A stretch of DNA of 5,748 nucleotides from Halococcaceae archaeon. Its GTDB lineage: Archaea > Halobacteriota > Halobacteria > Halobacteriales > Halalkalicoccaceae. The stretch covers positions 1-5,748 of the forward strand of contig SKXI01000009.1 of assembly GCA_007128515.1 (NCBI GenBank), given 5' to 3'. The notes beneath the pieces are model-generated. The model searched no databases, was not told where the DNA came from, and was given only the letters and a program-made list of their open reading frames with translations. The position numbers and the translations under genes were made by a program. The number at the start of each line of letters is the position of its first letter. The stretch's first letter is position 1. Positions 1-5,668 of the stretch are shown piece after piece.

Positions 1-1385
1 ACGGCGGCCGTGACGCCGAGCATCTCGCGCATCCCGGGGCCGCCCTGTGGTCCCTCGTTTCTGATCACGAGGACGTCGCCCGCTTCGACCTGCCCCTCCT
101 GCACGTAGGCCATCGCCTCCTCCTCGCGCTCGAAGATCCGCGCCGGGCCGACGTGGTGTTTCGCGTCCTTCGCGGTGACCTTGAGCACCGCGCCGTCCGG
201 CGCGAGGTTCCCCCTCAGAATCCGGATCGCCCCCTCCGCGTCGAACGGATCGGAGACGGGTCTGACGAGTTCCGGATCGACCTCCTCGTCCGCGGGCAGG
301 TCGAGTTCCTCCAGTTCCTCCTCGATCGTCCGGCCCGTGACGGTCATCGCGTCGCCGTGGAACAGCCCAGCCTCCAGCAGCCGCCGGATCACGACCGGTA
401 CCCCGCCCTGCTCGTGGAGGTCGGTCATCACCTTCGAGCCGCCCGGCTGGAGGTTCGCGATCTTCGGCGTTCGCTTCGAGATCTCGTCGAACTCGTCGAT
501 CTCGAGGTCGATCCCCGCCTCGGCCGCCATCGCGAGCAGGTGGAGGACCCCGTTGGTCGACCCCCCGAGGGCGACCTGGATCGCGATCGCGTTCTCGAAG
601 CTCTCCTTCGAGACGATATCGGAGGGTCTCCTGTCCGCCTCGATGCAGTCGAGGACGAGTTCGCCCGCCTCTCGTGCGACCTCGTAGCGCGAGTCGTCCT
701 CTGCGGGTGGCGAGGCGCTCCCGAGCGGGGCGAGGCCGATCGCCTCGCTGATCGAGGCCATCGTGTTCGCGGTGAACATCCCGCCACAGGAGCCCGCTCC
801 GGGGCAGGCGTTACGTTCGAGCTCGTCCAGTTCGTCCTCGCTCATCTCCCCCTGCGAGTAGGCCCCGACGCCCTCGAAGACGTTCTGGATCGTGACGTCG
901 CGCCCGTCGTGTTCGCCGGGCATGATCGAACCGCCGTAGAGGAAGACCGAGGGGAGGTCCGTGCGGATCGAGGCCATCATCATCCCCGGGAGGTTCTTGT
1001 CACAGCCGGCGACGGTGACGAGCGCGTCCATCCGCTCGCCGAACGCCACCAGCTCGACGGAGTCGGCGATCACCTCGCGCGAGATCAACGACGCCTTCAT
1101 CCCCTCGGTGCCCATCGAGATCGCGTCGCTGATCACGACCGTCCCGAACTCGATCGGCATTCCTCCCGACCCGTCGACGCCCTCGATCGCCGCCTCGGCC
1201 ACGTCGTCGAGGTGGACGTTACAGGGAGTGATATCGGCGGCGGGGTTCGCCACGCCGACCATCGGCGAGGCGAGGTCCTCGTCGTCGAAGCCCATCGCCC
1301 TGAACATCGAGCGGTGTGGGGCGCGTTCCGGTCCCTCGGTGACCTCGCGGCTCCGGAGCCGCTCGTCCTTTCGCGTGTCACTCAT
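1..1385 (-). CDS. ilvD: Dihydroxy-acid dehydratase IlvD (5' part, cut by window edge)
   Basis: This enzyme dehydrates 2,3-dihydroxy-isovalerate and 2,3-dihydroxy-3-methylvalerate to 2-keto acids in cytosolic valine, leucine and isoleucine synthesis. Codons 1-461 are visible; the family is usually about 550-590 residues, so the C-terminal fifth lies left of base 1. The three iron-sulfur ligand regions are intact: TPCNVHLDD (Cys55), GCDKNLPG (Cys128) and CPGAGSCGG (Cys200 as likely ligand). Asp87 (SDAISMG), Asp129 and Lys130, the position carbamylated in family structures, are also present. The visible end, NEGPQGGPGMREM, is a family block. ATG at 1385 is preferred because a TTAA element lies about 27 bases upstream and the next Met is residue 27. 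IlvD/Edd homologues can act on sugar acids, but the overall match is to archaeal IlvD. No frameshift or missing key residue is seen. Confidence 0.95.
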   Translation of the reverse strand, partial: MSDTRKDERLRSREVTEGPERAPHRSMFRAMGFDDEDLASPMVGVANPAADITPCNVHLDDVAEAAIEGVDGSGGMPIEFGTVVISDAISMGTEGMKASLISREVIADSVELVAFGERMDALVTVAGCDKNLPGMMMASIRTDLPSVFLYGGSIMPGEHDGRDVTIQNVFEGVGAYSQGEMSEDELDELERNACPGAGSCGGMFTANTMASISEAIGLAPLGSASPPAEDDSRYEVAREAGELVLDCIEADRRPSDIVSKESFENAIAIQVALGGSTNGVLHLLAMAAEAGIDLEIDEFDEISKRTPKIANLQPGGSKVMTDLHEQGGVPVVIRRLLEAGLFHGDAMTVTGRTIEEELEELDLPADEEVDPELVRPVSDPFDAEGAIRILRGNLAPDGAVLKVTAKDAKHHVGPARIFEREEEAMAYVQEGQVEAGDVLVIRNEGPQGGPGMREMLGVTAA

Positions 1386-1408
1386 ACCCATTCCGATCCG
1401 CCTCACCC

Positions 1409-1416
1409 GCTTAACG
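1409..1416 (-). promoter_or_regulatory. TATA-like element of ilvD
   Basis: On the minus strand the sequence CGTTAAGC has its TTAA core at 1411-1414, about 27 bases before the ilvD ATG. That spacing fits a leaderless haloarchaeal transcript. It is one of only two A/T-rich patches in a GC-rich 95-bp gap. The assignment rests on position and composition only. Confidence 0.55.
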
Positions 1417-1419
1417 GTG

Positions 1420-1436
1420 GCGATCCGACCGATCGC
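1420..1436. promoter_or_regulatory. Candidate operator: inverted repeat between divergent promoters
   Basis: GCGATC (1420-1425) and GATCGC (1431-1436) form a perfect 6-bp inverted repeat around a 5-base spacer. It lies between the TATA-like elements of ilvD and the divergent lyase gene, so a dimeric regulator bound here could affect both. GATC-containing words are very common in haloarchaeal DNA and the arms do not extend further, so chance is a real alternative. Confidence 0.2.
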
Positions 1437-1450
1437 GGCCGGAACGGGGG

Positions 1451-1460
1451 AAACTATACC
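1451..1460 (+). promoter_or_regulatory. TATA-like element of the DapA-family lyase gene
   Basis: AAACTATACC has its TATA core at 1455-1458, about 25 bases before the ATG at 1481. It is one of the two A/T-rich patches in this gap. There is no good Shine-Dalgarno sequence next to the start, so a leaderless transcript is likely. Confidence 0.6.
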
Positions 1461-1480
1461 CGGGGCCGCGTACGCCCGGT

Positions 1481-2350
1481 ATGACCCTCACCGACGCACT
1501 GACCGGAATCAGTTGTCCGATGGTCACCCCCTTCTCGGGGACCGAGATCGACGACGACTCGCTCGACGCGCTGATCGACCACCTCCACTCGGGTGGGATC
1601 GACGGGCTCGTTCCCTGCGGGACGACCGGCGAGTTCGCGAGCCTCACACGCGAAGAACGACTGCACGTGATCGAACGGGCCGTCGATGGCGCGTCCGTTC
1701 CGGTGATCGCGGGGGCCGCTTCGCCGAGCGTCGATGGGACGAACCGACTCGTCGCCGACGCGGCGGAGGCGGGAGCGGACGCCGCGCTCGTCACCGCGCC
1801 GTACTTCCACACGGCGAGCGAGCCCGAGGGCAACGAGCGGTTCCTGGAATCGATCGCCGACGACACGCCGATCCCGCTCGTCCTCTACAACATCCCGCAG
1901 TGTGTCGGAACGCGGATCGAACCCGAGACCGTGGCGACGCTCGCCGGCCACGACTCCGTCGTCGGCCTCAAGGACTCCTCGGGTGATCTCGAGTACCTCC
2001 TCGCGGTCGTCGGCGAGACCCCCGAGGAGTTCCTCGTCACCCAGGGCTACGACTCGCTGCTGGTGCCCGCGCTCCGGATGGGCGTCGACGGCGGGATCAA
2101 CGCGCTCTCGAACGCCGTGCCCGAGACGCTGGCGGAGGCGGTTTCCGACCCGAGCGGCGAGCGTGGCGACGACCTCCACGAGGCCATCGCGGCGCTCTTT
2201 TCGGCCGTGGCTCCCCACGGCTTCGCCCCCGGGACGAAAGCAGCGCTCGGCCACCGCGGCGTCATCGAATCGACGGCGGTCCGCCCGCCGCTCGCCGAGG
2301 CCGACGACCCGGCGGTCGGCGAGGCGGTCGATCTCGCGGAGTCGGTGTAG
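1481..2350 (+). CDS. DapA/KDG-aldolase (DHDPS/NAL) family lyase, probably not a true DHDPS
   Basis: This is a 289-residue class I aldolase-type TIM barrel, normal for a family that joins or cleaves pyruvate and an aldehyde through a Schiff base. Visible motifs are the pyruvate-carboxylate loop GTTGE (47-51), Tyr136 in YNIP (136-139), and the Schiff-base Lys164 in VVGLKDSSGD. Two residues typical of dihydrodipicolinate synthase differ. The second Tyr of the PYY motif is Phe109 (APYFH), and the Arg that binds aspartate semialdehyde after YNxP is replaced in YNIPQCVG, with Cys141 at that place. This favours a 2-keto-3-deoxy sugar-acid aldolase or another keto-acid lyase. Automatic annotation may still call it dapA. 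It is divergent from ilvD and 46 bases upstream of the MptG-like gene, with which it may be cotranscribed. The family call is firm; the substrate is not known. Confidence 0.9.
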   Translation: MTLTDALTGISCPMVTPFSGTEIDDDSLDALIDHLHSGGIDGLVPCGTTGEFASLTREERLHVIERAVDGASVPVIAGAASPSVDGTNRLVADAAEAGADAALVTAPYFHTASEPEGNERFLESIADDTPIPLVLYNIPQCVGTRIEPETVATLAGHDSVVGLKDSSGDLEYLLAVVGETPEEFLVTQGYDSLLVPALRMGVDGGINALSNAVPETLAEAVSDPSGERGDDLHEAIAALFSAVAPHGFAPGTKAALGHRGVIESTAVRPPLAEADDPAVGEAVDLAESV

Positions 2351-2396
2351 TTGCCGCCGTCGAAACCGGCTTTCGGGTGAGCCACGACCCCCACAC

Positions 2397-3362
2397 ATGG
2401 CCCGGGTCACCGTCGGCGCTCGCCTCCACTTCGGGTTCCAGAACCTCTCGCTCGCCCACGAACGCCTCTACGGCGGGATCGGCGTCGGCCTCTCCGAACC
2501 GTCGCTCTCGGTCTCTGCCGACCGTGCGGAGACGCTCTCCGCCGAGGACACGCTCGCGGAGCGCTACGCCCGGCGAAGCCTGCGTGCCCTCGACCTCCCC
2601 GGAGCGACGGTCTCGGTCGAGCGGCGGCTCCCGAGACACGTCGGCCTCGGGAGCGGGACACAGCTCGCGCTCGCCGTCCACGCGGCGGTCGCGGCGGCGT
2701 ACGGCCGGGAGGTGGGCGTCCGGGAGGCGGCCCCAGCCCTCGGACGGGGCGGGCGAAGCGGCGTCGGCGTCGCCACGTTCGAATCCGGGGGGTTCGTGAC
2801 CGACGTCGGCCACCCGACGACGCGGTTCACCTCCACACCCCCGGGGGAGGGTGACTGGCGGGTGCCCCCGGTCCTCGCCCGCCACGACGTCCCCGAACGG
2901 TGGCGGTTCCTGTTGGTGATTCCGGCGGGCCGGGGTGAACACGGCGAGAGCGAGGACGAGAGCATGCGGTCGGTCGTCGAGCGCGCGAGCCCGGGGATCG
3001 GGGAGGAGATCGCGGGCATCCTCACCCGGCGACTCCTCCCGGCGATCGCGGAGGGTGATCTCGGCACCTTCGGTCGGGCGGTCTCGGCGATCGGTCGGCT
3101 CAACGGCGCGTGGTACGCCGACGAGCAGGGTGGGGTCTACAGACCGCCGGTGGGGGAGGTCGTCCGGTCGCTCGAGGGCTCACGGTCGGTCGAATGCGCG
3201 GGACAGTCCTCGTGGGGACCGTGCGTCTACGCGGTCACGGACGCCGACCGTGCCGAGGCGGCGCGAGCGGTCGGCGAGGAGGCGCTCGGCTCGGTCGGGG
3301 TCGAGGGACGCGTTCGTGTCGTCGGTGCGCGAAACGAGGGCGCGACGATCGAGCGGTCGTAA
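2397..3362 (+). CDS. Beta-RFAP synthase family protein (MptG-like, GHMP fold)
   Basis: The 321-residue product matches the beta-ribofuranosylaminobenzene 5'-phosphate synthase family. In methanogens MptG condenses PRPP with 4-hydroxybenzoate or p-aminobenzoate, releasing CO2, in methanopterin synthesis. The opening block GARLHFGFQNL (7-17) is followed by YGGIGVGL (25-32). The glycine-rich GHMP loop HVGLGSGTQL is at 81-90, RSGVGVATFESGGFVTD at 120-136, and the family C-terminal block GQSSWGPCVY at 269-278. Length is normal. The reading frame stays open upstream into the lyase gene, but similarity begins right after the ATG at 2397, so that start is chosen. No strong TATA or Shine-Dalgarno is seen; it may be read from the lyase promoter 46 bases upstream. 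Haloarchaea are thought to use folate-type carriers, so the substrate here is uncertain. Family call is strong, function tentative. Confidence 0.9.
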   Translation: MARVTVGARLHFGFQNLSLAHERLYGGIGVGLSEPSLSVSADRAETLSAEDTLAERYARRSLRALDLPGATVSVERRLPRHVGLGSGTQLALAVHAAVAAAYGREVGVREAAPALGRGGRSGVGVATFESGGFVTDVGHPTTRFTSTPPGEGDWRVPPVLARHDVPERWRFLLVIPAGRGEHGESEDESMRSVVERASPGIGEEIAGILTRRLLPAIAEGDLGTFGRAVSAIGRLNGAWYADEQGGVYRPPVGEVVRSLEGSRSVECAGQSSWGPCVYAVTDADRAEAARAVGEEALGSVGVEGRVRVVGARNEGATIERS

Positions 3363-3380
3363 CGGCTACGCCGCTCGACC

Positions 3381-3387
3381 GAGAGGT
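3381..3387 (+). promoter_or_regulatory. Shine-Dalgarno-like site of the zinc-ribbon gene
   Basis: GAGAGGT ends six bases before the ATG at 3394 and resembles a Shine-Dalgarno sequence. The gap to the preceding stop is only 31 bases and shows no clear TATA element. The short gene is therefore probably translated from a shared mRNA with the MptG-like gene, unlike the apparently leaderless genes elsewhere in the window. Confidence 0.4.
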
Positions 3388-3393
3388 CCGAGT

Positions 3394-3594
3394 ATGTCGA
3401 AGTGGAAGTGCGACGCCTGCGGGACGGTCCACCGCCGCAACCCCTCGAAGTGTCGCTCCTGCGGACACACCGTACTCTCGCCCTATCACGGCGACGGCGA
3501 GGCCGGGGAGCGGGACTGGGTGCGTGTCGGACTCGCCGTCCTCGCCGCCCTGGTCCTCGCTTCGGTCGTCGTCGTCGCCCTGGTCGTCCTCTAG
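3394..3594 (+). CDS. Small zinc-ribbon protein with C-terminal membrane anchor
   Basis: The 66-residue product has two clear parts. Residues 6-23 contain two CxxC knuckles, Cys6/Cys9 (CDACG) and Cys20/Cys23 (CRSCG), spaced like a rubredoxin- or rubrerythrin-type zinc ribbon. After a short polar linker (about 30-43), residues 45-66 are an unbroken hydrophobic run rich in Val, Leu and Ala that ends at the stop codon, making a tail anchor with no residues beyond the membrane. The zinc ribbon would then face the cytosol. It lies 31 bases after the MptG-like gene in the same direction and its stop overlaps that of the convergent phosphorylase. The motifs and good codon bias support a real gene. 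Function is unknown; such ribbons commonly bind protein or nucleic acid. No named family is recognised. Confidence 0.85.
   Translation: MSKWKCDACGTVHRRNPSKCRSCGHTVLSPYHGDGEAGERDWVRVGLAVLAALVLASVVVVALVVL
3591..3594. other. Shared CTAG: overlapping convergent stop codons
   Basis: The palindrome CTAG carries TAG on the plus strand (3592-3594, end of the zinc-ribbon gene) and TAG on the minus strand (3593-3591, end of the phosphorylase gene). There is no intergenic DNA, so any terminator must lie inside the opposing gene. Confidence 0.9.
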
Positions 3595-4319
3595 GCGAGC
3601 GCGGTCACCGCGTCGAGCGAGACGTCGATCGCGCGCTGGACGTTGTCCTTCGCTTTCTCGGGTAGCTCCTCGCCCTCGGTCCCGCTCTTCTGGGTTCCAT
3701 CGACGAGGTTGCCGTCCACCGTGCAGATCGCGCCGGCGGCCATCCCTCTCCGGCGTGCGAGCGAGAACACCGCCGCCGCCTCCATCTCGACGGAGAGCAG
3801 GCCGGCACGCTCCCAGTCGGCGAGGTGCTCGTCGGTCTCGGTGTAGAAGACGTCGTCCGACGCGATCGGGCCGACGTGGACCGCCTCACCCCGCTCCTCG
3901 GCGGCGTCGACCAGCGCCGAGAGCACCCCGTAGTCGGGAACCGCGGGGTAGGTGACGGACTCGTGACGTTTCGTCGTCCCCTCCTCCTTCGCCGCGCCCG
4001 TCGCGACGATCAGGTCCCCGATCTCGATCCCCGACTGCACCGCCCCGGTCGTCCCCACCCTGATGACGGTCTCGACGCCCACTCGTTCTAACTCCTCGAT
4101 CGCGATCGCGGCCGAGGGACAGCCGATCCCGGTCGAACAGATCGTGAGATCCGTCCCCCCGTAGGTCGCGTTCACGACCCGGTACTCGCGGTTCTCGGCG
4201 ACGAGATGGTGAGAGTCACAGCGGCCGGCGATCCGATCGACGCGACCGGGATCGCCCGGGATCAGCGCGACCTCGTGGACGTCGCCGTCGCCGACCAGCA
4301 GGTGTGGCTGTGTCGCCAT
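3591..4319 (-). CDS. Nucleoside phosphorylase (hexameric PNP/uridine phosphorylase family)
   Basis: This 242-residue enzyme should cleave a nucleoside with phosphate to a free base and (deoxy)ribose 1-phosphate, in cytosolic salvage or catabolism. The NP-I fold motifs are present: phosphate-binding LIPGDPGRVDRIA (19-31, Gly22 and Arg26), the family signature STGIGCPSAAIAIEEL (62-77), Arg87 in RVGTTGA, and ribose-binding VEMEAAAVF (177-185). Asp202 in CTVDG lies near the catalytic acid of hexameric purine nucleoside phosphorylases. The region HVGPIASDDVFY (148-159) resembles uridine phosphorylases, but the Gln/Arg pair that recognises uracil is not evident in the shorter loop that follows, so base preference is open. 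An in-frame ATG at 4364 would add 15 residues, but family similarity starts at MATQPHLL and a TATA-like element sits at the right distance from 4319. The gene ends head-on with the zinc-ribbon gene. Confidence 0.93.
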   Translation of the reverse strand: MATQPHLLVGDGDVHEVALIPGDPGRVDRIAGRCDSHHLVAENREYRVVNATYGGTDLTICSTGIGCPSAAIAIEELERVGVETVIRVGTTGAVQSGIEIGDLIVATGAAKEEGTTKRHESVTYPAVPDYGVLSALVDAAEERGEAVHVGPIASDDVFYTETDEHLADWERAGLLSVEMEAAAVFSLARRRGMAAGAICTVDGNLVDGTQKSGTEGEELPEKAKDNVQRAIDVSLDAVTALA

Positions 4320-4341
4320 GCGCGCGCTTCGAGCGGTCCCG

Positions 4342-4349
4342 TCAAAAAC
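4342..4349 (-). promoter_or_regulatory. TATA-like element of the phosphorylase gene
   Basis: The minus-strand sequence GTTTTTGA lies 23-30 bases before the ATG at 4319, the spacing expected of a leaderless promoter. Its last three bases are the TGA stop codon of the upstream membrane-protein gene. It supports the 4319 start over the upstream in-frame ATG at 4364. Confidence 0.5.
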
Positions 4350-4806
4350 CGGTCGGTCGGCCACTGCGCTCCCCGTTTCCCCCGAGGAGCCACAGCCCGA
4401 GGCCGAAGACGACCGCTGACCGTCGCCACGCCGCCCGGACGCGATCGGCCCGTTCGGTGTCCCCGACGACCTCGCCGCCCCCGATCGGGAAGACCAGCCG
4501 GGAGAAGAACGCGTCGACGAACGCGACGACGCCCCCGATCGCGAGGGCGCGTCCGGCCCGTTCGCCGACGGTCCTCCGGAGCGGGCCGGACAGGAGCGCG
4601 TACAGCACGCCCGCCAGCGCGCCGGCGACGTGGTGGGCGAGTGCGGCCTCGCGCAGCGACACGTCGGTCGGATCGCGTCCGCTCACCGTCCCCGCGGCGA
4701 CGTACGCCGGCACACCACCGTCGCGCTGGACGGCCATCGGGACGTTCATCGCGACCGCCGCGAGGGTTCCGGTGATCGCACCGCGGAGGAGCGTCGTCGA
4801 TCCCAT
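4342..4806 (-). CDS. Small multispanning membrane protein of unknown function
   Basis: This 154-residue protein matches no family I recognise. Hydrophobic stretches at about 6-24, 56-75, 86-106 and 130-142 suggest three or four membrane helices. The first is glycine- and alanine-rich (GAITGTLAAVAMNVPMA) and the second begins with a His pair (HHVAGALAGVLYALL). Charged segments include an Arg-rich stretch at about 118-129 that would stay in the cytosol, and the C-terminus is polar. No signal peptide cleavage site or catalytic motif is clear. The gene has haloarchaeal codon use and a TATA-like element about 25 bases before the ATG. It lies between the DUF63 gene (36-base gap) and the phosphorylase (22-base gap), all in one direction. 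A transporter role for the neighbouring phosphorylase cannot be inferred from sequence alone. Confidence 0.8.
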   Translation of the reverse strand: MGSTTLLRGAITGTLAAVAMNVPMAVQRDGGVPAYVAAGTVSGRDPTDVSLREAALAHHVAGALAGVLYALLSGPLRRTVGERAGRALAIGGVVAFVDAFFSRLVFPIGGGEVVGDTERADRVRAAWRRSAVVFGLGLWLLGGNGERSGRPTGF

Positions 4807-4826
4807 ACCCCTCGGTCGGTCTGTGA

Positions 4827-4836
4827 AGCTAAAACC
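4827..4836 (-). promoter_or_regulatory. TATA-like element of the small membrane-protein gene
   Basis: On the minus strand GGTTTTAGCT has its TTTTAG core 23-28 bases before the ATG at 4806. It occupies the 36-base gap after the DUF63 gene stop and is the only A/T-rich patch there, consistent with a separate leaderless transcript. Confidence 0.55.
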
Positions 4837-4842
4837 GATCCG

Positions 4843-5649
4843 CTACCCGCCGAGCGTGAACAGGAGCAGGTTGTGGACGCCGGGACCGAGGCCGACCGCG
4901 GCGACCAGTCCGAGCAGGAGGTAGCCCTCCGCGGGCGCCTCCTCGACGTAGTCGACGAACAGCCAGACGATGCCGACGGCGAGCGCGAGTTTCACGAGCA
5001 CGAACAGCCAGCCGCCGCCGAGCGCGGGCGCGAGGCCCGCCGCGAACTCCATGATCGCGAGCGGGAGCGGCGAGCGCTCGCCGGCACCGAGCAGGTCGAC
5101 GCCGACGGCCGTGGAGACCCCGTCGAGGACGTGGCCGAACACCACCAGGAGGCCCACGAGACCGGTCGTCTCCGCGACGGCGGGGAGCCCACGACGCACG
5201 CCGACCCAGGCCGCCGCGGTGAGCACGACCGATCCGACCGCCGCGACCGCCGGCCAGAACGGGTCGAGACCGCCGAGACCGGTTCCGAGGACCGCGATCA
5301 CGGCGACGATTGCGGCGAGTAGACCGACCGCTCCCAGCAGCCGATCCGCGTCCTCGTGACCCGATCCGAGCTCGGTTCCGATCAGCCAGGTCGCACCGGC
5401 GAGAACGAACGTGCTGACGTAGACCGCGGGCGTGCCGAGCAGCGGGGCGAGCGCGGGGGGTGCGCTTTCCGTGACGTAGAGGACGTGCAGGCCGGCGCCG
5501 GCGGCCATCCAGGGGGCGAACGCCACCACCGTCGCCTCGCCGACGGGCGGCCGGCGTGCGTAAAGCGCCCCGCAAACGAGAAGGGTCGCGAGCGCGAGCG
5601 GGAGGAGGTAGACGGGCGGCGGCAGGGCGAAGCCCTCTGGCAACACCAT
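4843..5649 (-). CDS. DUF63 family multispanning membrane protein
   Basis: This 268-residue protein resembles the archaeal DUF63 family of uncharacterised integral membrane proteins. It begins MVLPEGFALPPPVYLLP, a typical opening, and has about eight hydrophobic segments, near residues 12-30, 40-60, 74-92, 104-124, 132-151, 161-181, 212-234 and 242-263. The most distinctive block is FGHVLDGVSTAVGVD (171-185), followed by GERSPLP (190-196) and MEF (200-202). These place His173, Asp176, Glu191 and Glu201 in or beside otherwise hydrophobic helices. The end carries GLGPGVHN (253-260). The frame is open up to an ATG at 5733, but that extension is Arg/Ser-rich, not membrane-like, and would overlap the start of the gene on the other strand, so ATG 5649 is chosen. 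The function of the family is not known to me. Confidence 0.88.
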   Translation of the reverse strand: MVLPEGFALPPPVYLLPLALATLLVCGALYARRPPVGEATVVAFAPWMAAGAGLHVLYVTESAPPALAPLLGTPAVYVSTFVLAGATWLIGTELGSGHEDADRLLGAVGLLAAIVAVIAVLGTGLGGLDPFWPAVAAVGSVVLTAAAWVGVRRGLPAVAETTGLVGLLVVFGHVLDGVSTAVGVDLLGAGERSPLPLAIMEFAAGLAPALGGGWLFVLVKLALAVGIVWLFVDYVEEAPAEGYLLLGLVAAVGLGPGVHNLLLFTLGG

Positions 5650-5668
5650 ACCGGAGCGGGTCGTCCCC

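Noticed and set aside
153..1484. 443-codon open frame on the plus strand
   Set aside because: It lies antisense to ilvD, whose three iron-sulfur motifs are intact. The translation is Arg/His-rich and low in complexity, typical of antisense frames in GC-rich DNA.
1734..2396. Upstream extension of the MptG-like gene, giving a 542-residue protein
   Set aside because: The extra sequence is an Arg/Ser-rich out-of-frame reading of the lyase gene. MptG family similarity starts at 2397.
1454..2410. 318-codon minus-strand frame antisense to the lyase gene
   Set aside because: It is Arg-rich with no motifs, while the opposite strand encodes a lyase with complete catalytic motifs.
3535..3591. Near-repetitive GTCGTC/CTGGTC stretch, possible simple repeat
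   Set aside because: It is explained by Val/Leu/Ala codons of the membrane anchor in the zinc-ribbon protein.
4630..5322. Plus-strand frame of 230 codons rich in Glu, Arg and Asp
   Set aside because: It is antisense to two membrane-protein genes. The composition mirrors complementary hydrophobic codons and shows no domain.
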